Shown here: piece after piece, positions 59,101-64,000 of the stretch
How positions within the stretch are numbered: position 1 is the first letter of the stretch
How the letters are laid out: each line of letters starts with the position of its first letter
Assembly: GCF_000243415.2 (NCBI RefSeq)
Contig: NZ_KI912270.1
Span: forward strand, 6,777,837-6,841,836
Source: Mycolicibacterium tusciae JS617
Lineage (GTDB): Bacteria; Actinomycetota; Actinomycetes; Mycobacteriales; Mycobacteriaceae
Reading direction: 5' to 3'
DNA: 64,000 nucleotides
Notes under the pieces: generated by a model
The model's input: only the letters and a program-made list of their open reading frames with translations
The model's database searches: none
What the model was told of the DNA's origin: nothing
Position numbers and translations under genes: made by a program

Positions 59101-59439
59101 GGTGAGTTGCCTGGCCGGAGGCAACGGTTCCTCGGCGGCCAGCGCCCGCACCCACTGCATGGGTTCGAAGCCGATCGGCCGTACGACGACGAGTTCACGG
59201 GCAACGGGCTCGAGGAGGAGTTCGGCCTCAGCGACGATCTGGCTCAGTTCGGACTCGATGCCGGCCGAGCTGACGAGTTCTTCGAGGTTCTCCAACCACC
59301 CCGCACCCTGGCCGCCGAACGCGACGGCATAGGGCTCACCCGCGTTCAACCGATCAACGAGCGCGTGCACGGGCTGACGGGCTCCGGGACGCTCGGTGGC
59401 TGATTCGGTGGACACCCGGTGCTGCTCGTTGATCGTCAC
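50179..59439 (-). CDS. fas: Type I fatty acid synthase (multidomain)
   Basis: A 3,086-residue protein with the mycobacterial FAS-I domain order. Acetyltransferase: GHSQG with Ser at ~152. Enoyl reductase: region ~400-960 with HIEGGRAGGHHSW at ~569. Dehydratase: hotdog GDHNPIHTD at ~1233. Malonyl/palmitoyl transferase: GHSVGEY with Ser ~1444. Acyl carrier domain: DGAS with the phosphopantetheine Ser ~1822. Ketoreductase: VVTGASKG at ~2134. Ketosynthase: GACATAA with Cys ~2734, plus SKHDTSTL and TGHSKGG histidines. It makes C16-C26 acyl-CoAs feeding phospholipids and mycolic acids. GAGGGAGAA precedes the ATG. The plus-strand frame at 56815-59403 is an antisense shadow. Confidence 0.98.
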   Translation of the reverse strand: MTINEQHRVSTESATERPGARQPVHALVDRLNAGEPYAVAFGGQGAGWLENLEELVSSAGIESELSQIVAEAELLLEPVARELVVVRPIGFEPMQWVRALAAEEPLPPARQLTTAAISAPGILLNQIAAIRALVRQGLDLYGAPPVATAGHSQGKYACHALTAKGARDAEILAMLQLGGAAGSLISRRRGMVGRGNKTPMVSVTNVDPERIGELLEEFSKDVRTVLPPVLSIRNGRRSVVITGTPEQLGRFELYCSKITEREEAERKNKTRGGAVFAPEFNGIQVEVGFHTPRLAPAVDLITGWAARTQLDPDLTLDFAESVFVKPVDWVAEIERLHASGAKWIVDLGPSDTATRLTAPIVRGLGLGLIPAATRVGQRNLFTVGAEPEVLPPWSSYAPTTVKLPDGSVKLSTKFTRLTGRSPILLAGMTPTTVDAKIVAAAANAGHWAELAGGGQVTEEIFADRIAELTTLLEPGRAVQFNTLFLDPYLWKLQVGGKRLVQKARQSGAPIDGVVVSAGIPDLEDAVELIGELNTVGLSHVVFKPGTVGQIKSVINIATEVPGKDVIVHIEGGRAGGHHSWEDLDDLLLATYADLRKLSNITICVGGGIGTPERAAEYLSGAWATPYGFPEMPVDGILVGTAAMATLEATTSPAVKQMLVETSGTEHWISAGKANGGMASSRSQLGADIHEIDNTASRCGRLLDEVAGDADADAVAARRDELIAAMANTAKPYFGDISDMTYLRWLKRYVELAIGDGDSTADTATPDSPWIADTWRDRFADMLKRAEARLHPQDSGPIATLFTDSPEGQALLDNPQNAIDLLSDRYPDAQTLKLHPADVPFFITLCKTPGKPVNFVPVIDKDVRRWWRSDSLWQAHDARYTADQVCIIPGTQAVAGITRVDEPVGELLDRFEQASIDELLAAGAEPTPVVSRRQARNDVTGALAVVLDSPDVLWAGRTAINPVHHIGAPDEWQANENRSATHPSTGARLELTGETVTLSVPLSDIWIDIRFTLPSCTVNGGMPVVTVEDASKAMRSVLAIAAGVDGPDALPPVHDNTATVNVEWDPEEVADHTGVTATFGAPLAPGLTLVPDALVGHCWPAVFAAIGAAVTDDGVPVIEGLLSLVHLDHAAHLLTPMPKTAAQLTVIATSSAAFDSEYGRVVPVTVDVADADGNVLAKLEERFAIRGRTGGAELSDPPRAGGAITDNATETPRRRRRDVTVAAPTDMRAFAVVSGDHNPIHTDRAAALLAGLKSPIVHGMWLSAAAQHVVAATDGKAAPPARVVGWTSRFLGMVLPGDDIDFRVDRVGIDRGAEIVEVAARVNNELVMSATAQLAAPKTVYAFPGQGIQHKGMGMEVRSRSKAARKVWDTADKFTRDTLGFSVLHVVRDNPTSLIASGVHYHHPDGVLFLTQFTQVAMATVAAAQVAEMREQGAFVEGALACGHSVGEYTALACVSGVYELDALLEVVFHRGSKMHDIVPRDHLGRSNYRLAAIRPSQIDLDDADVPGFIDEISERTGEFLQIVNFNLRGSQYAIAGTVHGLEVLEEEVEKRREISGGKRSFILVPGIDVPFHSSVLRVGVADFRRSLERVMPRDADPDLIVGKYIPNLVPRPFTLDRDFIQEIRDLVPAEPLDEILADYDTWRNEKPRELMRKVVIELLAWQFASPVRWIETQDLLFIEEAAGGLGIERFVEIGVKSAPTVAGLATNTLKLPEYSHNTTEVLNSERDAAVLFATDTDPEPDLDADNGADAAPAAVESAAPVEAAPAPAAPAAPAAPSGGPRPDDLTYDAADATTALIALSAKMRIDQIEALDSIESITDGASSRRNQLLVDLGSELNLGAIDGAAEADLAGLKGQVAKLARTYKPYGPVLSDAVNDQLRTALGPSGKRPAYIAERVKKTWELEDGWVKHVTVEVALGTREGSSVRGGDLGGLHSGALADAASVDKVIDAAVAAVGARKGVAVTLPAAAGGGGGVVDSAALGEFAEKVTGPNGVLASAARLILGELGHLAPVTTPEATDAELIDLVTTELGSDWPRLVAPTFDGRKAVLFDDRWASAREDLARLWLLDEDEIDGDWQRLSERFEGAGHIVGTQATWWQGKSLAAGRNIHASLYGRAAAGAENPGKGRYTDEVAVVTGASKGSIAASVVAQLLDGGATVIATTSNLNDDRLAFYRTLYRNNARFEAKLWVVPANMASYSDIDELVSWVGTEQSESLGPQSIHLKDALTPTLLFPFAAPRVAGDLSDAGSRAEMEMKVLLWAVQRLIGGLSHVGAERDIAARLHVVLPGSPNRGMFGGDGAYGESKSALDALVTRWKAESSWAQRVSLAHALIGWTKGTGLMGHNDAIVDAVEEAGVTTYTTDEMARMLLALCDIESKVAAAREPLQADLTGGLAEVELDLAALATKAREEQAAGAESVDEETEEHGTIRALPSPPRGYRSAPPPEWNDLDVDPADLVVIVGGAELGPYGSSRTRFEMEVDNELSAAGVLELAWTTGLVKWEDDPTPGWYDTETGDLVDEGELVERYHDAVTERVGIREFVDDGAIPPDHTSPLLVSVFLDKDFTFVVSSAEEAQAFARFDPDQTVITPVPDSADWQVTRKAGTEIRVPRKVKLSRTVGAQVPTGFNPEVYGVTPDMTNSVDRLALWNLVTTVDSFLSAGFTPAELMRWVHPSLVASTQGTGMGGMTSMQTMYHGNLLGRNKPNDILQECLPNVIAGHVVQSYIGSYGAMIHPVGACATAAVSVEEGVDKIRLGKAEFVVAGGYDDTTLEAVIGFGDMAATADTEMMRAKGVSDSKFSRPNDRRRLGFVEGQGGGTILLARGDLALNMGLPVLAVVGYVSSFADGVHTSIPAPGIGALGAGRGGRGSELARSLAKLGVGADDIAVVSKHDTSTLANDPNETELHERLADSLGRSAGAPLFVVSQKSLTGHSKGGAAVFQMMGMCQMLRDGVLPPNRSLDCVDDELAGAEHLVWLRDSLKFGDKFPLKAGLITSLGFGHVSGVIALVHPQAFMAALDPEQREDYKRRADARVLAGQLRLASAIAGGRPLYEKPADRRFSAEAPEKRQEAAMLLDATSRLGEDDVYMQSGQ

Positions 59440-59935
59440 GTCTTGTGTTCTCCCTCGGTACCGTCTAGCGCGTATCGCACGTCGTCTGTGTCGGCTGTGT
59501 CGTCTCTAGAAGCTGGCTGGCCTGCCGCTCCCGCGCGGCGGCCATGCGATTCAGCGTCGAATCCCGACTCGTTCGTCCGGTCTAGCGGACAACTCCAGCT
59601 GCACTAAGAGTGTCATAAGAGGCGCCGCCACTTTCGCGGCCGAAATGGTTACTAGCGAGTTCTACGCACGGGTAACCGGCGCTTCGATAACGCGCGCCTC
59701 CAGACGGGCCGAACCTATCCGGGACAAACGTCCTGCATGCGGGTGGTTACGGTCGAGTAGGCGCAACAGCGCAGATCAAGGCAGTATTGTTATCGAATCG
59801 TTATGTAAATATTTTGGCACTTTTGACCTGCGGCATCGCGAGGCCCAGATGCGACAACATGGCTCGATTTGTCTTGCCTACGGGGCCGGCCGCCGCGGAA
59901 AGTTTGCTGGCTCTACTTACTGACCGGTAAGGTTT
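59440..59935. promoter_or_regulatory. Long intergenic region upstream of fas
   Basis: 496 bases with no supported gene between fas and the DUF1906 gene, whose 3' end lies here. It holds an AT-rich island (59783-59826) and several small inverted repeats: GGTTAC (59647) with GTAACC (59672-59677), GGAC-AAAC-GTCC near 59721-59732, and TTAC/GTAA around 59917-59930. In mycobacteria the fas-acpS promoter is bound by the activator FasR at inverted repeats, so some of these may be its sites; which ones cannot be settled from the sequence alone. Confidence 0.5.
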
Positions 59936-60670
59936 TTAGTCCCACTGCCCGAATTGGGGCTGAAGTATGTGATTGATGTCCACGCCGACGCCCCCGACGG
60001 AGCGCTTGTCGATCTCGACCTGATGCAGATGGGCGGCCCGGTGGGCGATCTTCCCCGGGGATCCCCAGTTGTGCTGCCAGTACCACGCGCCCAGCCCGTC
60101 CTGAATGGCCCACTCGATCGTTTTGGAGTTGGCGTAGACGCCGGTGCGCTGGTGGCCCAGCACCGCCTCCCAACCGCGCAAATAGGGTGCGACCTGCTGC
60201 TTGTACTGCTCATAGGTCGGATCGTCATCGATCGACGTGTAGATGGGCGCGCCGTAGGAGCCGCCGGCGGCAACGTGTAGTTCCCAGCCCCGCTTGGCGT
60301 GCGCAACTCCGGCGTTCTGCCCACCGAGCCAGTCCGCGGTGTCCTGCTTGCCGTACTGGTAGCAGGACACGATCTTGAGGCCGCTTCGATAAAGGTCCCG
60401 CGCCTCGGCAAGCTGGATCGGCTTCCCCAGCATCCAGGCGCCGCCCGGGCGGCGGTCCGAGACGTACCGAATGGCGCCCAAGGCGCCCGAGCCCCGGATG
60501 TCGCTGGCGCTGATGACACCGGCGGCGTAATCGAGCAGAACGCCCAACGGCGCCGCCGAAGCCGTCGCGGGGACGGCCGCCGACATCAGCGCCTGCAGGC
60601 CGGTGCCCGCGACCAGCGCGGCAGGCATCGCGGCGGCGCCTTTCAGCACGTCGCGACGCGAAATTGACAC
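59936..60670 (-). CDS. Tat-exported DUF1906 protein (glycoside hydrolase-like, Rv2525c-like)
   Basis: A 244-residue secreted protein. The twin-arginine signal SRRDVLKGAAAM is at residues 4-15, the hydrophobic core follows and cleavage is likely near ASAAP (~40). The rest is the DUF1906 barrel related to GH25-type lysozymes, with LLDYAAG, SCYQYG, YTSIDDDPTYEQY (acidic pocket) and GVYANSKTIEWA. The GTG at 60670 is supported by TACTCT seven bases upstream. M. tuberculosis Rv2525c is a known Tat substrate that affects peptidoglycan and beta-lactam susceptibility. Hydrolase activity is not proven for the family. Confidence 0.9.
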   Translation of the reverse strand: MSISRRDVLKGAAAMPAALVAGTGLQALMSAAVPATASAAPLGVLLDYAAGVISASDIRGSGALGAIRYVSDRRPGGAWMLGKPIQLAEARDLYRSGLKIVSCYQYGKQDTADWLGGQNAGVAHAKRGWELHVAAGGSYGAPIYTSIDDDPTYEQYKQQVAPYLRGWEAVLGHQRTGVYANSKTIEWAIQDGLGAWYWQHNWGSPGKIAHRAAHLHQVEIDKRSVGGVGVDINHILQPQFGQWD

Positions 60671-60677
60671 GTGCCAC

Positions 60678-60683
60678 AGAGTA
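60678..60683 (-). promoter_or_regulatory. Candidate -10 element, leaderless start of the DUF1906 gene
   Basis: Minus-strand TACTCT ends seven bases before the GTG at 60670. Confidence 0.45.
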
Positions 60684-60807
60684 CGACAGCTGCATCAGGT
60701 TTCACGTCAGCGCCACCGGTCACAGCTGTATCAAGATTTTTTTCCAGGCTCCCAGCCGGACCCACGCGCGAATCCCCGATGACCTGCGGTCCGGCCATTC
60801 GAATTCA

Positions 60808-60813
60808 TACGAT
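60808..60813 (+). promoter_or_regulatory. Candidate -10 element of the ABC transporter operon
   Basis: TACGAT ends five bases before the ATG at 60819; this would give a leaderless or almost leaderless operon transcript. Confidence 0.4.
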
Positions 60814-60818
60814 TGGCC

Positions 60819-61913
60819 ATGCTTTCGGGGCCCTCGGGAACGATCGGCGCACAATCCGCTGTGGATGTGCCTGGTGTCGTTCGAGATCCGCAGGTCGAGC
60901 TGATCGGTGTCCGAAAGGAGTTCGGCACTGCGATCGTGGCTGTCGAAGGCGCCGACCTGTCGGTCTCCGACGGCGAATTTTTCGCGATCCTGGGTCCGTC
61001 GGGTTCCGGAAAGACCACCGTCCTTCGGATGATCGCGGGATTCGAGCCGCCCAGCGCCGGGGTGATCAAGCTCGGCGGCGTCGACGTCACCGACCTGCCA
61101 GCCCAGCGCCGCGACGTCAACACCGTGTTCCAGGAGTACGCGCTGTTCCCTCATATGACCGTCGCGCAGAACGTCGAGTACGGCATGAAGGTGCGTGGCG
61201 TGCCCAAGGCCGAGCGCAGGCGTCGCACCGGCGAGGCGCTCGACATGGTCCGGCTCACGGAGCACGCACGTCGGCGCCCGGAGCAGCTGTCGGGCGGCCA
61301 GCGTCAACGGGTGGCGCTCGCGCGCGCACTGGTGGGGCGGCCGCGGGTGTTGCTGCTCGACGAGCCGCTCGGCGCGCTGGACCTAAAGCTTCGCGAGCAG
61401 ATGCAGATCGAACTCAAGGCGATCCAGCGCGAAGTCGGCATCACGTTCGTCATCGTCACCCATGACCAGGATGAAGCGCTGAGCGTCTGTGACCGGCTGG
61501 CGGTGTTCAATCACGGCCGAATCGAGCAGGTCGGTGCCGCCCGCGAGGTCTATGAGAATCCGGTCAGCAGATTCGTCGCGGATTTCGTCGGAACGTCGAA
61601 CGTGCTCGACGGTGCCGCCGCCGAGGCGCTCGTCGGCCGCGCCGGGATGTTCGTGGTCCGGCCTGAGCGCATCGGCGTCTTCGCGGCCGATACCGACTCC
61701 GTGCCCGGCGTACGCACGGTCGCGGCGACGGTGTCCGAAATCATCTACGCCGGGCCTACCACCCGGATCACCGCGAGCACGCAGATCGGCGTCACCCTGA
61801 CCGCCACGGTCCTCACCGCCAGCACGTGGCTGCCTCCCGACCTGCACCACGGCAGCCCGATCACGTTGGCATGGCCCGAAAAAGCCATCCATACCCTGAC
61901 GAACGAGGAGTAG
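60819..61913 (+). CDS. ABC transporter ATP-binding protein, spermidine/putrescine type
   Basis: A 364-residue ATPase: Walker A GPSGSGKTT (~residue 62-70), Q-loop NTVFQEYALFPHMTV, signature LSGGQRQRVALARAL, Walker B VLLLDEPLGALD and H-loop VTHDQDEAL. A C-terminal TOBE-like regulatory domain (~265-350, FVVRPERIGVF) is present, as in PotA and MalK. ATG 60819 is chosen over TTG 60813. It energises the permeases encoded downstream; the order ATPase, binding protein, permease, permease is that of polyamine/thiamine-type importers. Confidence 0.9.
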   Translation: MLSGPSGTIGAQSAVDVPGVVRDPQVELIGVRKEFGTAIVAVEGADLSVSDGEFFAILGPSGSGKTTVLRMIAGFEPPSAGVIKLGGVDVTDLPAQRRDVNTVFQEYALFPHMTVAQNVEYGMKVRGVPKAERRRRTGEALDMVRLTEHARRRPEQLSGGQRQRVALARALVGRPRVLLLDEPLGALDLKLREQMQIELKAIQREVGITFVIVTHDQDEALSVCDRLAVFNHGRIEQVGAAREVYENPVSRFVADFVGTSNVLDGAAAEALVGRAGMFVVRPERIGVFAADTDSVPGVRTVAATVSEIIYAGPTTRITASTQIGVTLTATVLTASTWLPPDLHHGSPITLAWPEKAIHTLTNEE

Positions 61914-61916
61914 CGA

Positions 61917-63110
61917 ATGCCGTCAAAGTCTCCGGCCGGTTTGGTACTTGCCGCATGCGTCGCGCTCGTCCTGGCCGGCATCACGGCCTGTGGTTCCGAA
62001 CAATCCGGTGGCGGCGAGACGCCGCCGGCGATGGAGCCGTTGGCCGCCGTCGGCGACGGCGAGGGTGAGCTGAACCTCGTCGCGTGGGCGGGCTACGCCG
62101 AGGACGGTTCCAACGACCCAGACGCCAATTGGGTGACGCCGTTCGAGCAGCAGACCGGTTGCCAGGTCAACGTGAAACTCGGGAACACGTCCGACGAGAT
62201 GGTGCAACTGATGCGCAGCGGTCAGTACGACGGCGTATCGGCGTCAGGCGACGCGACGCTCCGGTTGATCTATGCCGGCGATGTGGCGCCGGTCAACACC
62301 GACCTCGTGCCGAACTACGCATCCATTTCGTCCTTCCTCAAGGACAAGCCCTGGAATTCGGTCGACGGGCAGATGTATGGGATCCCGCACGGCTGGGGCG
62401 CCAATCTCCTGATGTACAACATCGACGTCGTTCGCGATGCGCCGGACTCGTGGTCGGCGGTGTTCGACGACGCGGGCAGATATCAGGGCAAGGTCACCGC
62501 ATACGACTCCCCCATCTACATCGCCGACGCGGCGCTGTACCTGTCCAAGTCCAAACCGGAACTCGGGATCAAAGATCCGTATTCACTGACACCCGAACAG
62601 CTCGACGCCGCAACCGAATTGCTCAAGAAGCAGCGGGAGAACATCGGCGAGTATTGGTCGGATTACACCAAGGAAGTGCAGGCTTTCGAATCTGGCACTT
62701 CGGTCATCGGGACGACCTGGCAGGTCATCGCAAACACCATCGGCGCCGAGAACAGAGTGCAGGTCAACACGGTCCTGCCCAAGGAAGGCTCCACAGGGTG
62801 GTCTGACACCTGGATGATCTCGTCGAAGGCCTCCCACCCCAACTGCATGTACAAGTGGATGGACTGGATCTCCTCGCCGGAGGTCAACGCCCAGGTCGCC
62901 GAATTCTTCGGTGAGGCACCGTCGAACGCCAAGGCGTGTGAGCACACCGTCGAACCGGACTTCTGCGACATCTATCACGCCACCGACGAGGATTTCGCCG
63001 CCAAGATCCACTACTGGACCACACCACAGAAGAACTGCGTCGACGGCAGCGGTGACAACTGCACGGCCTACAGCGAGTGGGTCGACAAATGGCAACAGAT
63101 CAAGGGCTGA
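61917..63110 (+). CDS. ABC transporter substrate-binding lipoprotein (PotD-like)
   Basis: A 397-residue lipoprotein. Signal peptide 1-24 ends in the lipobox ITAC (Cys 25). The mature protein is a two-lobe periplasmic-type binding protein of the extracellular solute-binding family 1/PotD kind, with LNLVAWAGYAEDGS near the front, DGVSASGDATLRLIYAG, and GIPHGWGANLLMYNIDVV in the hinge region. There are several cysteines late in the protein (CMYKWM, ACEHTV, FCDIYH, NCVDGSGDNC), more than usual. GAGGAG overlapping the end of the ATPase gene is the ribosome site. It likely binds a polyamine or related cation outside the membrane; the ligand is not shown. Confidence 0.9.
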   Translation: MPSKSPAGLVLAACVALVLAGITACGSEQSGGGETPPAMEPLAAVGDGEGELNLVAWAGYAEDGSNDPDANWVTPFEQQTGCQVNVKLGNTSDEMVQLMRSGQYDGVSASGDATLRLIYAGDVAPVNTDLVPNYASISSFLKDKPWNSVDGQMYGIPHGWGANLLMYNIDVVRDAPDSWSAVFDDAGRYQGKVTAYDSPIYIADAALYLSKSKPELGIKDPYSLTPEQLDAATELLKKQRENIGEYWSDYTKEVQAFESGTSVIGTTWQVIANTIGAENRVQVNTVLPKEGSTGWSDTWMISSKASHPNCMYKWMDWISSPEVNAQVAEFFGEAPSNAKACEHTVEPDFCDIYHATDEDFAAKIHYWTTPQKNCVDGSGDNCTAYSEWVDKWQQIKG

Positions 63111-63973
63111 ACCTGCGCGGGTCCGCACCGTCAATGTCGATGCCAACGTCGATTCGACGACGCATCAGCCTCGCGTTACTGCTGGCGCCTCCCCTGACCT
63201 GGTTAGTGGTGGCATACCTCGGATCGCTTGCAGTGCTGCTAGTTTCGGCCTTCTGGAGCACGAATGCGTTCACCGGCGCGGTGGTGCGCACATTCACCCT
63301 CGACAACATCGTGCGGGTGCTGACCGACGAGCTCTTCAGGACAGCGGCGGTGCGCACCGTATCGGTAGCACTGTCGGTCACAGTGATCTGCGCGGTGCTC
63401 GCCGTGCCGCTGGCGTTCTATATGGCCAAGATCGCCTCGCCGCGTGTGCGATTGGCGCTCGTGGTGGCGGTGACGACGCCGCTGTGGGCCAGCTATCTGG
63501 TCAAGGCGTACGCCTGGCGCATGCTGCTGTCCCCGGAGGGGCCGCTGTCCTGGGCAACCGGCTACACACCCGGATACGGCCTGACCGCCACCATCGTGAC
63601 CCTGACCTACCTGTGGCTGCCCTACATGGTCCTTCCGGTGTTCGCGGCGTTTTCTCGCGTCCCGAACTCGCTGCTCGACGCGAGTGCCGACCTCGGCGCC
63701 TCCGACCTGTCGACCCTGCGAATGGTAGTGGCGCCGTTGGTATTCCCCGGCATCGCCGCAGGCTCGATCTTCACCTTCTCGCTATCGCTCGGCGACTACA
63801 TCGCGGTGACGATCGTGGGAGGCAAGACCCAACTGCTGGGCAACATCATCTACGGCCAACTCGTCACCGCCAACAACCAGCCGCTGGCTGCGGCGCTGTC
63901 GATCATCCCGCTGGTGGCGATCGTGGCATACCTGCTCGCGATGCGGCGCACGGGCGCGCTGGAGAACATCTGA
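63089..63973 (+). CDS. ABC transporter permease (PotB-like)
   Basis: A ~294-residue permease with six hydrophobic spans, starting ISLALLLAPPLTWLVVAYLGSLAVLL and including the EAA-type loop around SRVPNSLLDASADLGASDLSTLRMVVAPLVFPGI by position. The ATG at 63089 overlaps the end of the binding-protein gene; other in-frame ATGs are 63077, 63134 and 63140, so the start is uncertain. It would pair with the next permease and the ATPase encoded at the operon front. Confidence 0.85.
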   Translation: MATDQGLNLRGSAPSMSMPTSIRRRISLALLLAPPLTWLVVAYLGSLAVLLVSAFWSTNAFTGAVVRTFTLDNIVRVLTDELFRTAAVRTVSVALSVTVICAVLAVPLAFYMAKIASPRVRLALVVAVTTPLWASYLVKAYAWRMLLSPEGPLSWATGYTPGYGLTATIVTLTYLWLPYMVLPVFAAFSRVPNSLLDASADLGASDLSTLRMVVAPLVFPGIAAGSIFTFSLSLGDYIAVTIVGGKTQLLGNIIYGQLVTANNQPLAAALSIIPLVAIVAYLLAMRRTGALENI

Positions 63974-64000
63974 TGCTGTCGAACACCGGCCGGCGCCTGG
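63973..64000 (+). CDS. Second ABC permease, start only (PotC-like)
   Basis: ATG 63973 overlaps the previous stop as TGATG, and nine residues (MLSNTGRRL) are visible before the window ends. Identity is inferred from operon order. Confidence 0.5.

Noticed and set aside
56815..59403. 862-codon open frame on the plus strand
   Set aside because: Antisense to fas, whose domains and motifs are clear on the minus strand.

Overview
The window is a high-GC actinobacterial chromosome segment, most likely from a fast-growing Mycobacterium (Mycolicibacterium type). The gene order matches, gene by gene, the Mycobacterium tuberculosis stretch from pepN (Rv2467) to fas and Rv2525c. The names used come from recognising that order together with the protein motifs; no database was searched. 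Diagnostic genes include a 3,086-residue type I fatty acid synthase, the 180-kDa-class NAD glutamate dehydrogenase, GlbO, PlsB2, a CmrA-type mycolate reductase and an LdtB L,D-transpeptidase.

Layout. 1-6.5 kb: end of pepN, two HNH proteins, two small genes tied to the cytochrome aa3 supercomplex, glbO, a hydrolase, an alpha-glucosidase, a conserved hypothetical and a thioesterase. 6.5-14.4 kb: gdh, ettA, an SSB paralogue and an allophanate-hydrolase-like protein. 14.5-22 kb: a CopD/CtaG membrane protein and a translationally coupled glycerolipid operon (WS/DGAT-plsC-plsB2). 22-26.4 kb: an accessory block with an IS1380-family element flanked by a 22-bp direct repeat, a solitary PD-(D/E)XK nuclease, tRNA-Arg, a secreted PE-PPE-domain protein with a Thr-Gly tail, and a small secreted protein. 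26.4-37.7 kb: echA14 and the branched-chain/leucine catabolic operon (accD1-accA1-fadE19-maoC-citE-bkdA-bkdB-bkdC), divergent from its presumed TetR regulator bkaR across a large palindromic operator.

37.7-45.5 kb: two tiny membrane proteins behind a SigF-type promoter, an S9 peptidase, an MmpS-like protein, an MFS transporter, cmrA, a HerA-like ATPase and orn. 45.5-59.4 kb: tRNA-His, ldtB, tRNA-Lys, a small unlisted ORF, a DUF3618 protein, bcp, an M20 dipeptidase, acpS and fas. 59.4-64 kb: a long fas upstream region, a Tat-exported DUF1906 protein and a polyamine-type ABC transporter operon running off the end.

Functional links. AcpS, beside fas, adds the phosphopantetheine arm to the FAS carrier domain, and PlsB2/PlsC use the acyl-CoAs FAS makes. 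BkdABC, FadE19, AccA1/D1, MaoC and CitE form an almost complete leucine-to-acetyl-CoA route. Many starts have a TANNNT hexamer 5-8 nt upstream, as expected for leaderless mycobacterial transcripts.

The least expected observations are a dispersed 20-bp repeat that reads in frame as Q-(E/K)-R-S-D-x-G inside proteins, a remnant of a second citE 3' end, two very compact back-to-back promoters, and a PE-PPE domain whose nucleophile position looks mutated. No clearly novel multi-gene system was found.
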